Assembly (NCBI RefSeq): GCF_030463535.1
Contig: NC_132896.1
Coordinates: forward strand, 30,407,023-30,471,022
DNA length: 64,000 nt
Source of the DNA: Salminus brasiliensis
Taxonomy: Eukaryota > Chordata > Actinopteri > Characiformes > Bryconidae
Direction: 5' to 3'
Positions within the stretch are counted from its first letter, which is position 1. Every line of letters starts with the position of its first letter. The notes below the pieces were generated by a model that had not been told where the DNA came from, did not search any database, and saw nothing but the letters and a program-made list of their open reading frames with translations. Positions 14,365 through 26,199 of the stretch are shown here, one piece after another. A program made the translations under genes and the position numbers.

Positions 14365-15855
14365 TACTACTGAGTAATTAGTAGGTACTAAATAATTAGT
14401 ACTATTGAAAAATTATGAGTTACTACATAGTTACTATTTACTGAGTAATTAGTAGGTACTAAATAATTAGTACTATTGAAAAATTATGAGTTACTACATA
14501 GTTACTACTTATTGAGTAATAAGTAGGTACTAAATAATTAGTACTATTAAAAAATTATGAGTTACTACATAGTTACTATTTACTGAGTAATTAGTAGGTA
14601 CTAAATAATTAGTACTATTGAAAAACTATGAGTTACTACATAGTTACTATTTACTGAGTAATTAGTAGGTACTAAATAATTAGTACTATTGAAAAATTAT
14701 GAGTTACTACATAGTTACTATTTACTGAGTAATTAGTAGATACTAAATAATTAGTACTATTGAAAAACTATGAGTTACTACATAGTTACTATTTACTGAG
14801 TAATTAGTAGGTACTAAATAATTAGTACTATTGAAAAATTATGAGTTACTACATAGTTACTATTTACTGAGTAATTAGTAGATACTAAATAATTAGTACT
14901 ATTGAAAAACTATGAGTTACTACATAGTTACTATTTACTGAGTAATTAGTAGGTACTAAATAATTAGTACTATTGAAAAACTATGAGTTACTACATAGTT
15001 ACTATTTACTGAGTAATTAGTAGGTATTAAATAATTAGTACTATTGAAAAATTATGAGTTACTACATAGTTACTATTTACTGAGTAATTAGTAGGTATTA
15101 AATAATTAGTACTATTGAAAAATTATGAGTTACTACATAGTTACTATTTACTGAGTAATTAGTAGATACTAAATAATTAGTACTATTGAAACATTATGAG
15201 TTACTACATAGTTACTATTTACTGAGTAATTAGTAGGTACTAAATAATTAGTACTATTGAAAAATTATGAGTTACTACATAGTTACTATTTACTGAGTAA
15301 TTAGTAGGTATTAAATAATTAGTACTATTGAAAAATTATGAGTTACTACATAGTTACTATTTACTGAGTAATTAGTAGGTATTAAATAATTAGTACTATT
15401 GAAAAATTATGAGTTACTACATAGTTACTATTTACTGAGTAATTAGTAGATACTAAATAATTAGTACTATTGAAACATTATGAGTTACTACATAGTTACT
15501 ATTTACTGAGTAATTAGTAGGTACTAAATAATTAGTACTATTGAAAAATTATGAGTTACTACATAGTTACTATTTACTGAGTAATTAGTAGGTATTAAAT
15601 AATTAGTACTATTGAAAAATTATGAGTTACTACATAGTTACTATTTACTGAGTAATTAGTAGGTATTAAATAATTAGTACTATTGAAAAATTATGAGTTA
15701 CTACATAGTTACTATTTACTGAGTAATTAGTAGGTATTAAATCATTAGTACTATTGAAAAATTATGAGTTACTACATAGTTACTATTTACTGAGTAATTA
15801 GTAGATATTAAATAATTTGTACTATTGAAACATTATGAGTTACTACATAGTTAAA
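14365..15855. repeat. 71-bp minisatellite, about 21 copies, with higher-order structure
   Basis: A tandem array whose unit begins TGAGTAATTAGTAGGTACTA and contains AATAATTAGTACTATTGAAA and ATGAGTTACTACATAGTTAC. Start points step by exactly 71 bases (14371, 14442, 14513, 14584 and so on). Units differ at a few fixed sites: GGTACT, GGTATT or GATACT, and AAAAATTAT, AAAAACTAT or AAACATTAT. From about 14939 they follow an order of four (GGTACT, GGTATT, GGTATT, GATACT). Degenerate related units flank the array at 14190-14365 and 15855-16080. The unit has no coding potential. Confidence 0.97.
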
Positions 15856-16080
15856 TAATTAGTACTTATTGAGAAAATCTAAGTGACTAAATAGTTACTA
15901 CTTACTGAGTAATTAGTAGGTACTAAAGAATTAGTGAGTACTAAATAATTGGTACTTAATTATATAAAATAGTAGTTACTGAATTATTATTACTTTTTAA
16001 ATAATTAGAAGGTGTTGAGTAATTATTACTTATAATAAGTATCAGTGATTATAATTATTAAGTAGTTGTAATTCTCAGTG

Positions 16081-16713
16081 AATATTACCACCAAAGTTAT
16101 GCAGAGTGGTTAAATGTAATATATTGGCACTGACACTGACTTTCTTTACTATTATGGAATAATAGGAACCAGACATCACCATGCACCCAGCGCATAGCCA
16201 TGAAATCATTTGCTTTTTTAAAATGACCAGATAGCCTTTTTATATGTACTGTGGATGATGCTACAATGGTGGTAAATTATTCAGATAAATAAGATTTATT
16301 CTGGAACTGTTTTGCTTTTGTTTTACAACACTCAGCATGTACAATAACACGCAAATATTTGGGAACCAATGTTTACTCAAATGTTACTGTAAACAGTTAG
16401 AAGAGCAAAATGTGATCTGATTACCCAAAGGTATAAGGTTAAATATAACACATTCATTTAATATTTTAAGCAAGAATGTGTCAATAACAAAAATTGATAA
16501 ATAAAAGAGCACAAAGCAAACGTTTGTCCAACCTGTTCTTGTTTAAAATGCTGAAAACAATGTTTCATGTCTCACTTTTTGCCTTTTGGGTATTATTTCT
16601 CCTTTTACCACCAATTCACAGTATCAGAAATGTTGACTAGGGGCGTCCAACACTTTAGCATGAATGGAGTAGAAATATTTTGGATCTCCCAAAACTGTGA
16701 GCAGATCATATAA

Positions 16714-16783
<70 letters not shown>

Positions 16784-17040
16784 GGAGCTTTGAAAGGCTT
16801 TAGATACTTCATTAGCTGTCCAGTCTCAGCCCCCATCAACATCATTTCATTATTCATGTAAAAAAAAAAGTGAAAAATATATATAAAACTAAATGAAAAT
16901 GAATTTTATTGTTATTATTTGTAAGTTTTTGGAGGAAAGCAAAAGATCCATGAGTTTTATGTATGTTAATGTGAGTGAAAAATAACAGACATGTATGATT
17001 GTGGATAGCTGGGTGTGCGTTTTCTGATATTTACGGTAAA
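16081..17040. other. AT-rich spacer between the minisatellite and the zinc-finger gene
   Basis: Apart from the (AT)n tract at 16710-16780, no repeat family, RNA gene or conserved ORF was recognised. Confidence 0.55.
16710..16780. repeat. (AT)n microsatellite
   Basis: About 70 bases of uninterrupted AT dinucleotides, in the spacer upstream of the zinc-finger gene. Confidence 0.97.
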
Positions 17041-17044
17041 TAAA

Positions 17045-17110
17045 TAAACAAAGCTCGCGCATGCGCACAGGACGACGTCCGGAAACAATATTGTAGGCGA
17101 AAATGCAAAG
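17045..17110 (+). promoter_or_regulatory. CpG-rich promoter of the zinc-finger gene with an NRF-1-type site
   Basis: The palindrome GCGCATGCGC at 17057-17066 matches the NRF-1 consensus. About 15 bases further on, GTCCGGAAAC contains an ETS-type CCGGAA. The CpG cluster is sharp against its AT-rich flanks and lies about 600 bases upstream of the zinc-finger ATG. There is no TATA box. The start site itself cannot be placed from sequence. Confidence 0.5.
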
Positions 17111-17685
17111 CGCTTGAGTTGGGAAGGTGAAGACAGCACCGAGCGGTGTGGCACAGTGGTTTTCTCTATTTCACAGCAGAAATCAGGGCTTTATTAATAT
17201 TTCAAATCATTTCAGGGGCTGATGAGAGCGGCTGAGAGAACCTGAGCAGTTGTGGGATGATTATCTCCCCCAATTTTTGTAAATAATCGAGAGGCTGGAG
17301 CAGCTGTGCGCAATCTGTTCTCCAGGGCTGGTGTGAGTGTGTGTTTTCTAAGTTGTAACTTTATTAGCCGGTTAATTCTGAGTGGCAGTGGGTCTTAACG
17401 GTGATACAGCAGGAAAGCAGGAGGTGCTGGAGGGCTGCAGAGTGAGCTGTGAGCCTATAGGATTACACGGGAATGCTAAATCTGACTTGTGTGAGGAATG
17501 TGAGAGACAGGCTGAGAGATAGAGGTGATGGACTGAGAGATAACCTAGCCCCCTAGCCAGGCTGCTGATTTATTCCTATTCATATTTATGTGTGTATGCA
17601 TGCATGCATGTGTTCACAACAAACCCCAAGGCTAACGTTAATGCCTGCGTGAACACTGAGCGCTAGTCTGACTGTGCGTAAAACC

Positions 17686-20600
17686 ATGGCGGACTCGGTG
17701 AAGACCTTTCAAGCTCACCTGACCGCAGTCATGGACAGTCTGGTTCGCGCGTCCGTGTGCGAGATCACCAAACTCTTCCAGGACACGGTGAACGACTACT
17801 TGGTGGAGATTTCCCTGAACAGGAAGGAGAACGAGGCCCTGAAGTTGCGCCTAAGGCTGACCGAAAACAAACTGAGGAACGAGAGGAAATATGGCATGGC
17901 CTGGGCTACGAACCGCCGAGCTGCTGGCCTGCTGGCCTCGGACGACTCGGGGACCAAGAAGCGCAAAGTGGACACGAGTAAGGACAGCTCAGTCAGTCAG
18001 TAGCGTGGCATTACGCACATGGAGGAGGGGAGGAGGAGGGGGGGGGGGCGTTTACTTTTGCCTTTCTGCCTTTTTGCCTTTCTGCTTTTTTTTTTTGTTT
18101 GTTTTCTGACAACCAACATGGAGTGAGAGTAGCTGTAATGGCGACCCTCTCCTCATGCTTTTCCCTTCTCTCTCTTTCTCCTCCCTCTCCTCCTCTCACT
18201 GTCTCCCTCCCCCTCCTGATCTCCTCTCCTTTCCCTCTTCCCCCTCCCCTCCCCTCCCCTCCCCTCTCCCTCCCCTCTCTCTCAGGAGCCAAGCAGGGGA
18301 AGGAGTGGAGGAGTGGTGGTGGTGGTGGTGGTGGAGCTGGAGCTGCTGCTGCTGCTGCTGCTGCTGCGTGGGAGGAGGGGGCTGGAGGAGCGAGGGAGGA
18401 GAGGAGGGACGTGTTCCGAGTCCATCTGCCAACTGAGAGAGAGGGAGAGGAGGAGGAGGAGGAGAGGAGACGTGTCTCTGGGGAGAGGAAGGAGGTGGCC
18501 GGCATTAAAGAGGAGGTGAGCAGCCAATAGAAGGAGAGGAAGCAGCTGCGTGGAGAGATAAGAAGGAGGGAGGGAGGGAGAGAGAGAGAGAGAGTGTACA
18601 AGAGTGCAAGACAACAAGAAAGAAAGGAGGGAGGTGGAGGATGGAGAGGTATGAAGCAACGCAGGAGACGGATAGAAGCTTATATTGAGTTTAGCAACCC
18701 AGCCAAGTGCCAGTGATATACACTCTTATAATAAAGGACTCTTTGAGCGATGCCATCAAAGAACCTCCTTCGGTTCTGTAAAGAACCATGTTTGTAATGG
18801 AGACGCACTGAATGTGCAAATGTTTCTGGGGACCCCTTCTAATGAATGCATTCAGTTTCCTTAAGTTGCACTTATTGCTGATATGGATGTGCAAATGCAC
18901 ACACACAGCTTGTCTAGTCCCTGTAGAGAAGAAGTACTGCCAATAGAATAGGACTCTCTGGAGCAGATTAACATGAACCTGTTTGCCCCATGCCACCTAA
19001 TGCCAGGTGTGGGCTAGAGTAGTATACAGCCCTCCAGCATTGAACTGTGGAGCAGTGGAGGAACTGTGTTCTCTGTAATGATGGATGGCTTTTGGGATGA
19101 GTTGAGGAGTCAGGGATGAGGCGGGGTGATGATCATCCAACATCCTGACCTCACTAATGCGCTTGTCGCTCAATGCGATCAAATCCTTACACCAATGCTC
19201 CTCCAAAATCTAGTAGAAAGCAGGATAAACTGTTTTTAATACCATAGATTTCAGAAGAAACCATGACTTAGTCCCAATACTTTTGTCCATATAGGATGTA
19301 TGAGTGTAAAGAGCCTTTACATTAAGTGATGGTTCTTCAGACCTGTGAACAGGTGTCTTCACACGCTTACATATCTATTACAAACATGGTTAATTATTGA
19401 ACCAAATGTGGTGCTTCTATGGCATCTCTCAAAGAACCACCACCACCACACACTGGAAGAAATACTCTGTATATTTTGTAGCAGATGGAAAACGGTGATT
19501 CCCAAATACAATAGAAGTCAATGGGTACATGCTTCAGCTTCTACTAGAAGATCTGGGTCAATGGGTTTTTTACATTGTGGTGATCAGCCATACAATTTGG
19601 CTGAAAACCCCAGTCCGGTTCCTCTAAGAATGAGCTTTGTGGTCCACGCATTGTGCACAATAAACACTACAGGCCTGAACGGCATGGAGGACTGCCTCAT
19701 ATGTATTGTCATGCACTCTGTTGCTTTCTCTCTGCTGGTCGGTGTGAGCAGGAGGAGGGCTGCAGGTCAGATTCTCTGAGGCTGCTGCAGGAGGCGCTCC
19801 AGATGAGCCAGAGTGAGACCAGCTCTACCCACGGTGAGCACTGCAAGGCTGTGTGTGGGAGCGAAGGCAGGCAAGGCGTTATGAGACTGTATGAGTGCTT
19901 TGCACGCAGTGGGGGAAGGAGGATTTGCAGCTTTGTGCTGAACAGTGGAAATGTAGATGCTAAAACTCCTGGAGGGGTGTTTTTCTCCCACTGACAGGCT
20001 GCTGTAGCTCTAATTTCAGAGTCAACAATAGACTGTTGGTGTCACAAGCTTTTATTGTATAAGTGTATACATGTGTATGCTTCAGATCTACAGATTCAGC
20101 TGTTGTGCTCTATACCTGTGGTGTCCGGTTCTGGTCCTGGTGGGATTGTGTCGAGCACAGTTTGGTGATTTATCTGTTTAAACCTGTTAATAAGCTGTTT
20201 ATTAGGACATCCGCTCAGCCATTGTCTCCTAAGGGTATTTAGGAGTTTATCCTGCTTTTGTTGGAGTAACTGTCTCTGCTGGCCAGGGAAGAAGGCTTTC
20301 TACTATATTTTGGAGGCGCAATGCTGTGATGATTTGATTGCTCTGAGCAACAAGAGCCTTAGTGAGGTTGGGATATTGGATAATCACCACCCCACCTCTT
20401 CCCCAACTCCCCAGCTCATCCGAAAAGTATTGGATGGTGCACCAGCCATCACTCCAGAAAACATAGTTCCACTGCTCCACAGCCCAATGCTGGGGCTCTA
20501 CACCCCTCTAGCCCACACCTGGCATTAGGTATGGAAGGTTTATGTTTATCTGCTCCAGAGAGTGCAGAGAGGCAGTACTTCTCTACAGGGATTAGACAAG

Positions 20601-21726
20601 CTGTATGTTTGTATAGTAGCTAATTGCATTCATTAGAAGGGGTGTCCACAGACATTTGGACATATAGTGTATAGCATGTCACAATAAACCTTTCCATAAA
20701 TATGTACAATATTCGTCAAAGCTTATGACCTGCTGAACTGAATTAGTGGAGTGTTTTTGAACAGAGAGATCACCACACTGTACTCAACAGGTCCAGAGCT
20801 GATAGTTTCTCAACTACATCATTTAACACGTGTGTTAATGTGTGTTGGAACGTTCAGGGGAGCTGGATCCGGCCTCTGTTGGTTCTGGATCAGTTGCAGG
20901 CGAAGCATGGGAGGAGCCACCTACGCTGTCAGCGGAACCCATGACCAGCGGGGATGAGCTCAGTGGGCTCGAGACTGCTCTAAAGGCAGAACGTGAGCGG
21001 GAGGAGGCGGGACCTCCTATAGAGAGCTCCTCCCACGCCGGGAGCGCTGCAGAAAGTGTGGAGTTTATTGGCCTGGATGGTCTGTGCAGCTCTCAACAGG
21101 ACGGCGGCCCCCCGTCAACACACAAAACAGAACCCGGCGAACTCCCCTCGGCCACCGGGAGCCAGGGTGATGACGATGAGGAGGAGGAGTCGGGCCGAGA
21201 GGGCAGCGACCCCCTTCACTTCTGTCCGCAGTGTGGTGGTGGCTTTAACTCAGCCAGCGACCTGGCGGAACACACGTGCCCGTTGGCTGAGGTACGGCCC
21301 TTTCAGTGCTCCGTCTGCGGCCAGGCGTTTAGCCAAGCCTGGGGTTTGAAGAGCCACGAGTGTGTGCAGGTGGGCGAGCGGCGGCACCGCTGTGAACTCT
21401 GCGGCAAGGGCTTCACGCACTCTCGCTCGCTGGAGCGCCACCAGCTAGTACACACGGGCGAGCGCCCCCACAGGTGCCTGCAGTGCGGCCGCAGCTTCAG
21501 CCGCCTGGGCAACTTGGAGCGGCATCAGCGCATCCACACGGGCGAGAGGCCTTATGAGTGCGGCGCTTGTGGCAAACGCTTCAGCCGAGTGGAGTACCTG
21601 AAACGGCACCAGCAGATTCACAGCGGAGAGAGGGGTGAGAGGAACACTCTGCAGTGCGGCCACTGCAGCCAGACGTTCAGCGACACAGAGCACCTCAAAC
21701 GACATCAGTGCTTCTCCAGTGCCTGA
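17686..21726 (+). CDS. C2H2 zinc-finger protein with conserved N-terminal coiled region
   Basis: Four exons: 17686-17977, 18286-18515, 19752-19833 and 20858-21726. Phases match and give 490 residues. The start ACCATGG is a strong Kozak context. Exon 1 encodes a helical, leucine-rich N-terminus (ITKLFQDTVNDYLVEISLN, ENEALKLRLRLTENKL) seen in a family of fish zinc-finger proteins; it probably mediates dimerisation. Exon 2 is low complexity: seven Gly, nine Ala and acidic runs, ending GIKEE, a sumoylation-type site. Exon 3 adds 27 residues. Exon 4 has an acidic linker, then about six fingers (residues 322-485). Three are canonical CX2C-X12-HX3H with TGERP or SGERG linkers. The first two and the last are degenerate (HTC, HEC or HQC in place of the final His pair). 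It is likely a nuclear DNA-binding regulator; no specific orthologue is assigned. Reading through the exon 1 donor gives a stop at 18001-18003. Confidence 0.88.
18714..19455. mobile_element. R2-family inverted-repeat element, split by an R1 insertion
   Basis: The left part carries ACACTCTTATAATAAAGGAC and GAACCATGTTTGTAATGGAG. The right part, from about 19298, carries TGAGTGTAAAGAGCCTTTAC and CTATGGCATCTCTCAAAGAA. These are the two halves of one family, also present at 49010 and 60640, that is rich in GGTTCTT/AAGAACC palindromic blocks. Between them sits an R1 element. The whole lies in intron 2 of the zinc-finger gene. Confidence 0.75.
18808..19297. mobile_element. R1-family element nested in R2
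   Basis: Close to full length. The left terminus contains GTGCAAATGTTTCTGGGGAC and the right ends CCAATACTTTTGTCCATATA. These are imperfect inverted repeats of each other, of the CCATATAGTGTA/TA-flanked kind seen in Tc1/mariner-derived short elements. The interior contains CTGTAGAGAAGAAGTACTGC and GAGGCGGGGTGATGATCATC. It has no transposase. Confidence 0.75.
20228..20671. mobile_element. R1-family element
   Basis: From GGAGTTTATCCTGCTTTTGT through CTTAGTGAGGTTGGGATATT and CATCACTCCAGAAAACATAG to the terminus GACATTTGGACATATAGTGT. Orientation is opposite to the copy at 18808. It is in intron 3 of the zinc-finger gene. Confidence 0.85.
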
Positions 21727-22053
21727 CAGCAACAGCATGTGACCATAGCACCTCATTGACAATGCTAATTGGAGTTTTTTTTAACCCCTTAAACTCTGTG
21801 GATTTGTCCGTGGGTCCAGACGTTCCTTGCCACTTCAATTTGCATCGTTTTTCATGTAGTTAAACATGTAGTAAAACACCATCTTTTTGGCCAAATCGTT
21901 GCAGTAGGTTGAGCTCCTAACTCCTAACCACTATGTTGAGACCTCGTCCTGACTGTGGTGGTGTCACTGTGTTTGAGGCTACCACTGGCCTGATGTGTCC
22001 AGAGGTATTAGCATATGTCCGTACAGAAGGACCATTAGTACCATCACTAGAAC

Positions 22054-22059
22054 AATAAA
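22054..22059 (+). terminator. Polyadenylation signal of the zinc-finger gene
   Basis: AATAAA about 330 bases past the stop. A second AATAAA is at about 22261-22266. Confidence 0.5.
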
Positions 22060-22791
22060 AACATTCAGGGCTTGATTTCCCAAAAGCATCTAAGCATAAA
22101 CATTGTTCATAAATGGTCTGACAAGCTTCACACAGAAATCTCTCTCTCTGCCCATTCTTAGCAATAGGATGCTGTTGGGGGAACTGGGCCCTATTTAGCA
22201 GAACTTCGGTTGTAGTATCCGGCCCTCTTTAATTTGCCCACAGATGCGTAATGTATCTAATAATAAAGCTACAGTAGAATGTGTGACTGTCAGATGACCT
22301 TTACTTTACACTGCAGCTTCTTAACTTAGCCTGTTAGTTAAACATGATGCTCTGCTCTGAGGATGTGCTAAAAAGTGCATTGTACCATACATGGCCTTGT
22401 TGGCGTATCTGCCTGCAACACTGAGCACATTCCACCAGTGCAGCGCACTCCACCAGTGCTTTTTTGCGATTGTCTTGCCGTGGTTGAGTTATTGAGTAAC
22501 TCAGTCAGTCGTCACCACTGGCTAACTAAAACTTACCTTCAGCAAGGGTCATGCTGCCTTCCATCAGCAGCAGGAGCCCAAGAGAGCAGAACTGGCTTTG
22601 CTTTCTCTGGGTGACGCTCTCATCTGCTGGCCGACACGGGCATCTCCTTGCCGGTGCATCAGATGTGGGTACCCGGCTCTTTCCTCAAAGCATTCTGAAA
22701 ACACGTTAGTATTATTACATGCAATAATACAAACGTGTGGGTTGGGTAATTGGCTATGTAAAAAATAATAATAATAAATAAATAAACAAAT

Positions 22792-22797
<6 letters not shown>

Positions 22798-22858
<61 letters not shown>
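22798..22858. repeat. (AT)n microsatellite
   Basis: About 60 bases of AT repeats in the spacer downstream of the zinc-finger gene. Confidence 0.97.
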
Positions 22859-22864
<6 letters not shown>

Positions 22865-24496
22865 TTATTAGTATGATATTCAAAAAGGTTGTGAAATTAG
22901 AAGCGATAATAAATGAGTGTAGCCTGTAATCTAACCTTTCCTTTCAGAAAACAGCAAAAATACTTACAAAAGCACTAATTTACCCTTTGCAGAATAAAAG
23001 TATTTAAATACTCATAGCCAATTACAGTACCTCAGTACATCAGAACTGCAACCACATTATTTCTGAGTGTAAAATTGACTAAAATGGTCAGCTTTAATAA
23101 AATAAATGGACCAAGCTAAAGGCTAAAGCTAACGATATGAAAACAAGAAGGCCTGCAGTAGGCTAGAGGTTTGTCTAATATCTAAAAACAAAGCACACAG
23201 CCAGGGCTACGTTAGGGTTAATGGCTACGTGGGGGTAAATTAATGACCAATTACAACACACACCCCTCAAAACTCTACTCTGTCCTTAATTAGGGATTTT
23301 AATTGGTTTTGCTACAGAGCTCCTGCCCAAAGCCTGACCACTGATCTATGTGGTCAGGGAAAGGACCACCACTGCAAATGTTTGTTAATCTAGATGATTT
23401 ATCACAATGTATATCAATCATAATCTCAATCCTGAGGCTCATTATCCCTTAGCTACTGTGGAACGTGTGTAGTTACAAATGAAGAATGGACGTTTGGACT
23501 CTGATGAATTCTTAGAGTTTAAGTGATTTTACTTGCTATGTTAAACATCTGAATTCAGATCTCGCAGGAATAAATGAAGAACAGTATCCGACGTGACATA
23601 CTTTCCTTCTACCATCCAGCTCAGTACACCATGTCTTGTGCATTGTGTCCCATAAAGCAGTCTTAAGCAGATCTTTGTCATTTGTTGTTGTCAGTAGGTT
23701 TTTTATGTGCTCTTCTCAGCTTGAACTGGAAACTTGCACATTTTCTTTTCATACATTTTCCATTCTTCTGGAAATACGCCAAACACCACAACAGCCTGGT
23801 GGATCTTTAATACAGGTCTTCCACAGGTACATGATACACTCCATCATCATCATGGCATAAGATGGTACAATCCCATGACAAAACCAGGGTCTCGCCAGTG
23901 CTTCCGTCATATCGTTGTAGAACCCATACATACATACCCATACATCTCAGTTATGTGCTTCTCCATGTACAGCAGTTCCTCAGACAGTGTTTCAGACAAG
24001 ACCATGCAGATCATTAAGCGACTTTAATTGCATGTACTGTAATGGCATTATTTTAAATCTCACCTTTTTCTCATTTTGAACCGAATTGTGACCCAAGAGT
24101 TTCCCCATACAGAACCTAAGTGTGCCCGGTTGTGTTTTTATTTAGCCTTTCTTTAAATAGTCACACAATGTCCTTTGGTTTGTATGTTTCTAAAGGCTCA
24201 ACAGTTTGTTATGGCTCTATCCAAAGTACTGTGTCCATATTCTTTCTACTTTCTGACAGACGGATGTGCTTCTGTAGGCCAGCTTTGTGAAAAATCTGTA
24301 TTTTCTTTTTCTTTAGTTTTTATCCTCGTTATTGCTCTGAGTCTATCTGTAATAAAGGGTATCCTGAAGAGCAGCTTTTGTACTTTTTATTTTAGCTTTA
24401 ATTTTGCTCATATTAAAGGATCCTTTATGTCAGTGCTGATTAATTGAGAAGCGTTCTAACCGGACAATCACTGTATCACTCAGCTGAACGCTGTTG

Positions 24497-24497
<1 letters not shown>

Positions 24498-24546
<49 letters not shown>

Positions 24547-24575
24547 ACACACACACACACATATATATATATACA
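24498..24575. repeat. (AT)n-(CA)n-(AT)n compound microsatellite
   Basis: About 45 bases of AT, then GGACACACACACACACAC, then a short AT run. It is in spacer. Confidence 0.95.
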
Positions 24576-24639
24576 CTATACATACAGTTTACATACACTA
24601 TAAAAAGACACATATGCACATATGCTTTTCTCACTGTCT

Positions 24640-25900
24640 GACATAATTTTAAAATAAACTTTTCCCTTTTTAGGTCAGTTAGGATTACCAAAATGATTAT
24701 TTATATTGTCTTAAAGCCAGAGTAATGAGAGACAGGACTTTTTAAGGCAATTTTGACCATATTGACCTCCTAAAAGTGTTGCTCTGTCCTCTGAGGAAGA
24801 GGTCTGACAGACTCACACCCACAATATCATCAGAAGACATGTTTCTGAGAGTCAGCACCTTGTGTGATGGGCAGCTCACATGACAACACCTGGTTGCTCA
24901 TCTTAACACTGGCTCAGGTCTCTGTCTCAGCTGCGCAGAGAGGACTTGCAGGAGCTGCAGGTTTGACTGCAGGTGGAGTGGCAGTAATAAAGTCAACGCT
25001 ACGATGGCAAAACAAGCAAGACAGGCTTGCGTGGGCCATGAAGCACTGATAGTGGACTACTGGAAAAATGGAGGGTGTTCTAAAACTAGTAAATGGTAGT
25101 GCATATACATGTGTGTGTGTGTGTATAACAAAGCAAGCTCTGTTTCCTGCAAATTTCCTCTGTTTCTTTCTGTTTTTAATGGTTGTTGATTTGTGTATTC
25201 TTGTTTTAATGCCTTTAGTGTCGGTTCTGGTCGTTGTTGTTTCTTTAGCTCAGGGCATTATAGGATTTATAGTGGAGGTGTTCAGCGGAGTGAGCCGGAG
25301 AATGGGGAGCTTGGCCACTTCCTACTTCCCCCGCCAGAGGGAGCCCGTGAGCGAGGACTCAATGAATGGAGGAAGGACAGGAGCTAAACAGCTAAAAACT
25401 CACGTTAAAATAGTGTGTAACCACTTATTCATAACTTAGGATGATATATTTACATTAAAAAGCAAAGAAAACTTACCTGAATATTTAAATTATTCAACAG
25501 CAAACGGGTTTCCACCTGTTACGACTTAACTGCTTCATTTGGGGGAACTGTGGCGCCCTCTAGTGTCTGACCAACCTGTCTACAACCAAACCAAACAATG
25601 TCTAATGTAATTATGATGACAAAGTATCTCGTTATCATGAAATATCAAAATCATGGGATGTCGTAATTACGGCAGAATATCTTGTCATTAGGAGGCAGTA
25701 TCTCATTATGAGATGATGTTGTAAAAATGATGTAACTGACAGTGACATCATCTAGTAAATATTAGAAAGTATCTGGTTATAAAGGAAGATTATGTTGTGA
25801 ATTGTGTAGAATTGTGACAGAACATCTCTTAATTATGAGAGTTATTACAGAAGACTATCTTGTAGGGAAAACTAATGATGTAATTGAATCATAGTTTTAT
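24640..25900. other. Spacer with no recognised gene
   Basis: It includes a plus-strand reading frame with a hydrophobic stretch (IIGFIVEVFSGVSRRMGSL, about 25257-25313) after an AG and a pyrimidine-rich tract. No family, start codon context or partner exon was recognised, so I do not call a gene. Confidence 0.45.
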
Positions 25901-25904
25901 AATA

Positions 25905-26073
25905 TAAGTTAGAGCGCCAGGCTATTGGTAACAGGGTTGTGGGTTCGATTCCCGGGCTCGGCAAGCTGCCACTGTTGGGTCCTTGAGCAAGGCCCTTTAC
26001 CCTCTCTGCTCCCCGGGCACTGGAGTTGGCTGCCCACCACTCTGGGTGTGTGTGTACTCACTACCCCTAGTTC

Positions 26074-26108
<35 letters not shown>

Positions 26109-26190
26109 CACTACCACAGATGGGTTAAATGCAGAGGACACATTTGGCTGTACAGTGTACACTGTACAGTGACAAATATGTGCACCTTTA
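25905..26190 (+). mobile_element. tRNA-derived SINE, family S1
   Basis: The head carries a Pol III B box, GGTTCGATTCC, at 25942-25952, preceded by tRNA-like GTTAGAGCGCCAGGCTATTG. The body has CTTGAGCAAGGCCCTTTACC, a GT microsatellite and CACAGATGGGTTAAATGCAG. Near the tail is a perfect 22-bp palindrome at 26148-26169 (CTGTACAGTGT and its reverse complement). Antisense copies lie at 29600 and 38095. Confidence 0.85.
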
Positions 26191-26199
26191 ATATAATAA

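Larger units (their letters stand above)
21727..24490. other. Zinc-finger 3' UTR and gene-free spacer
   Basis: Contains the probable 3' UTR and polyadenylation sites to about 22270, then AT-rich DNA with an (AT)n run at 22798-22858. The ORFs present do not resemble known proteins, and no RNA gene was recognised. Confidence 0.5.

Noticed and set aside
14365-15855. Regular 71-bp repeats considered as a CRISPR-like array
   Set aside because: The whole unit repeats with no unique spacers, and the genome is eukaryotic. It is a minisatellite.
18011-18601. Minus-strand 196-codon frame over the zinc-finger exon 2 region
   Set aside because: It is the mirror of GGT, GCT and GAG triplet runs in a real plus-strand exon. 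Its composition is low-complexity and no splice or family support was seen.
25905-26000. tRNA gene suggested by GGGTTCGATTCC
   Set aside because: No cloverleaf could be drawn, and the same head recurs in dispersed copies with a shared body. It is the head of a SINE. The same applies at 29795 and 59208.
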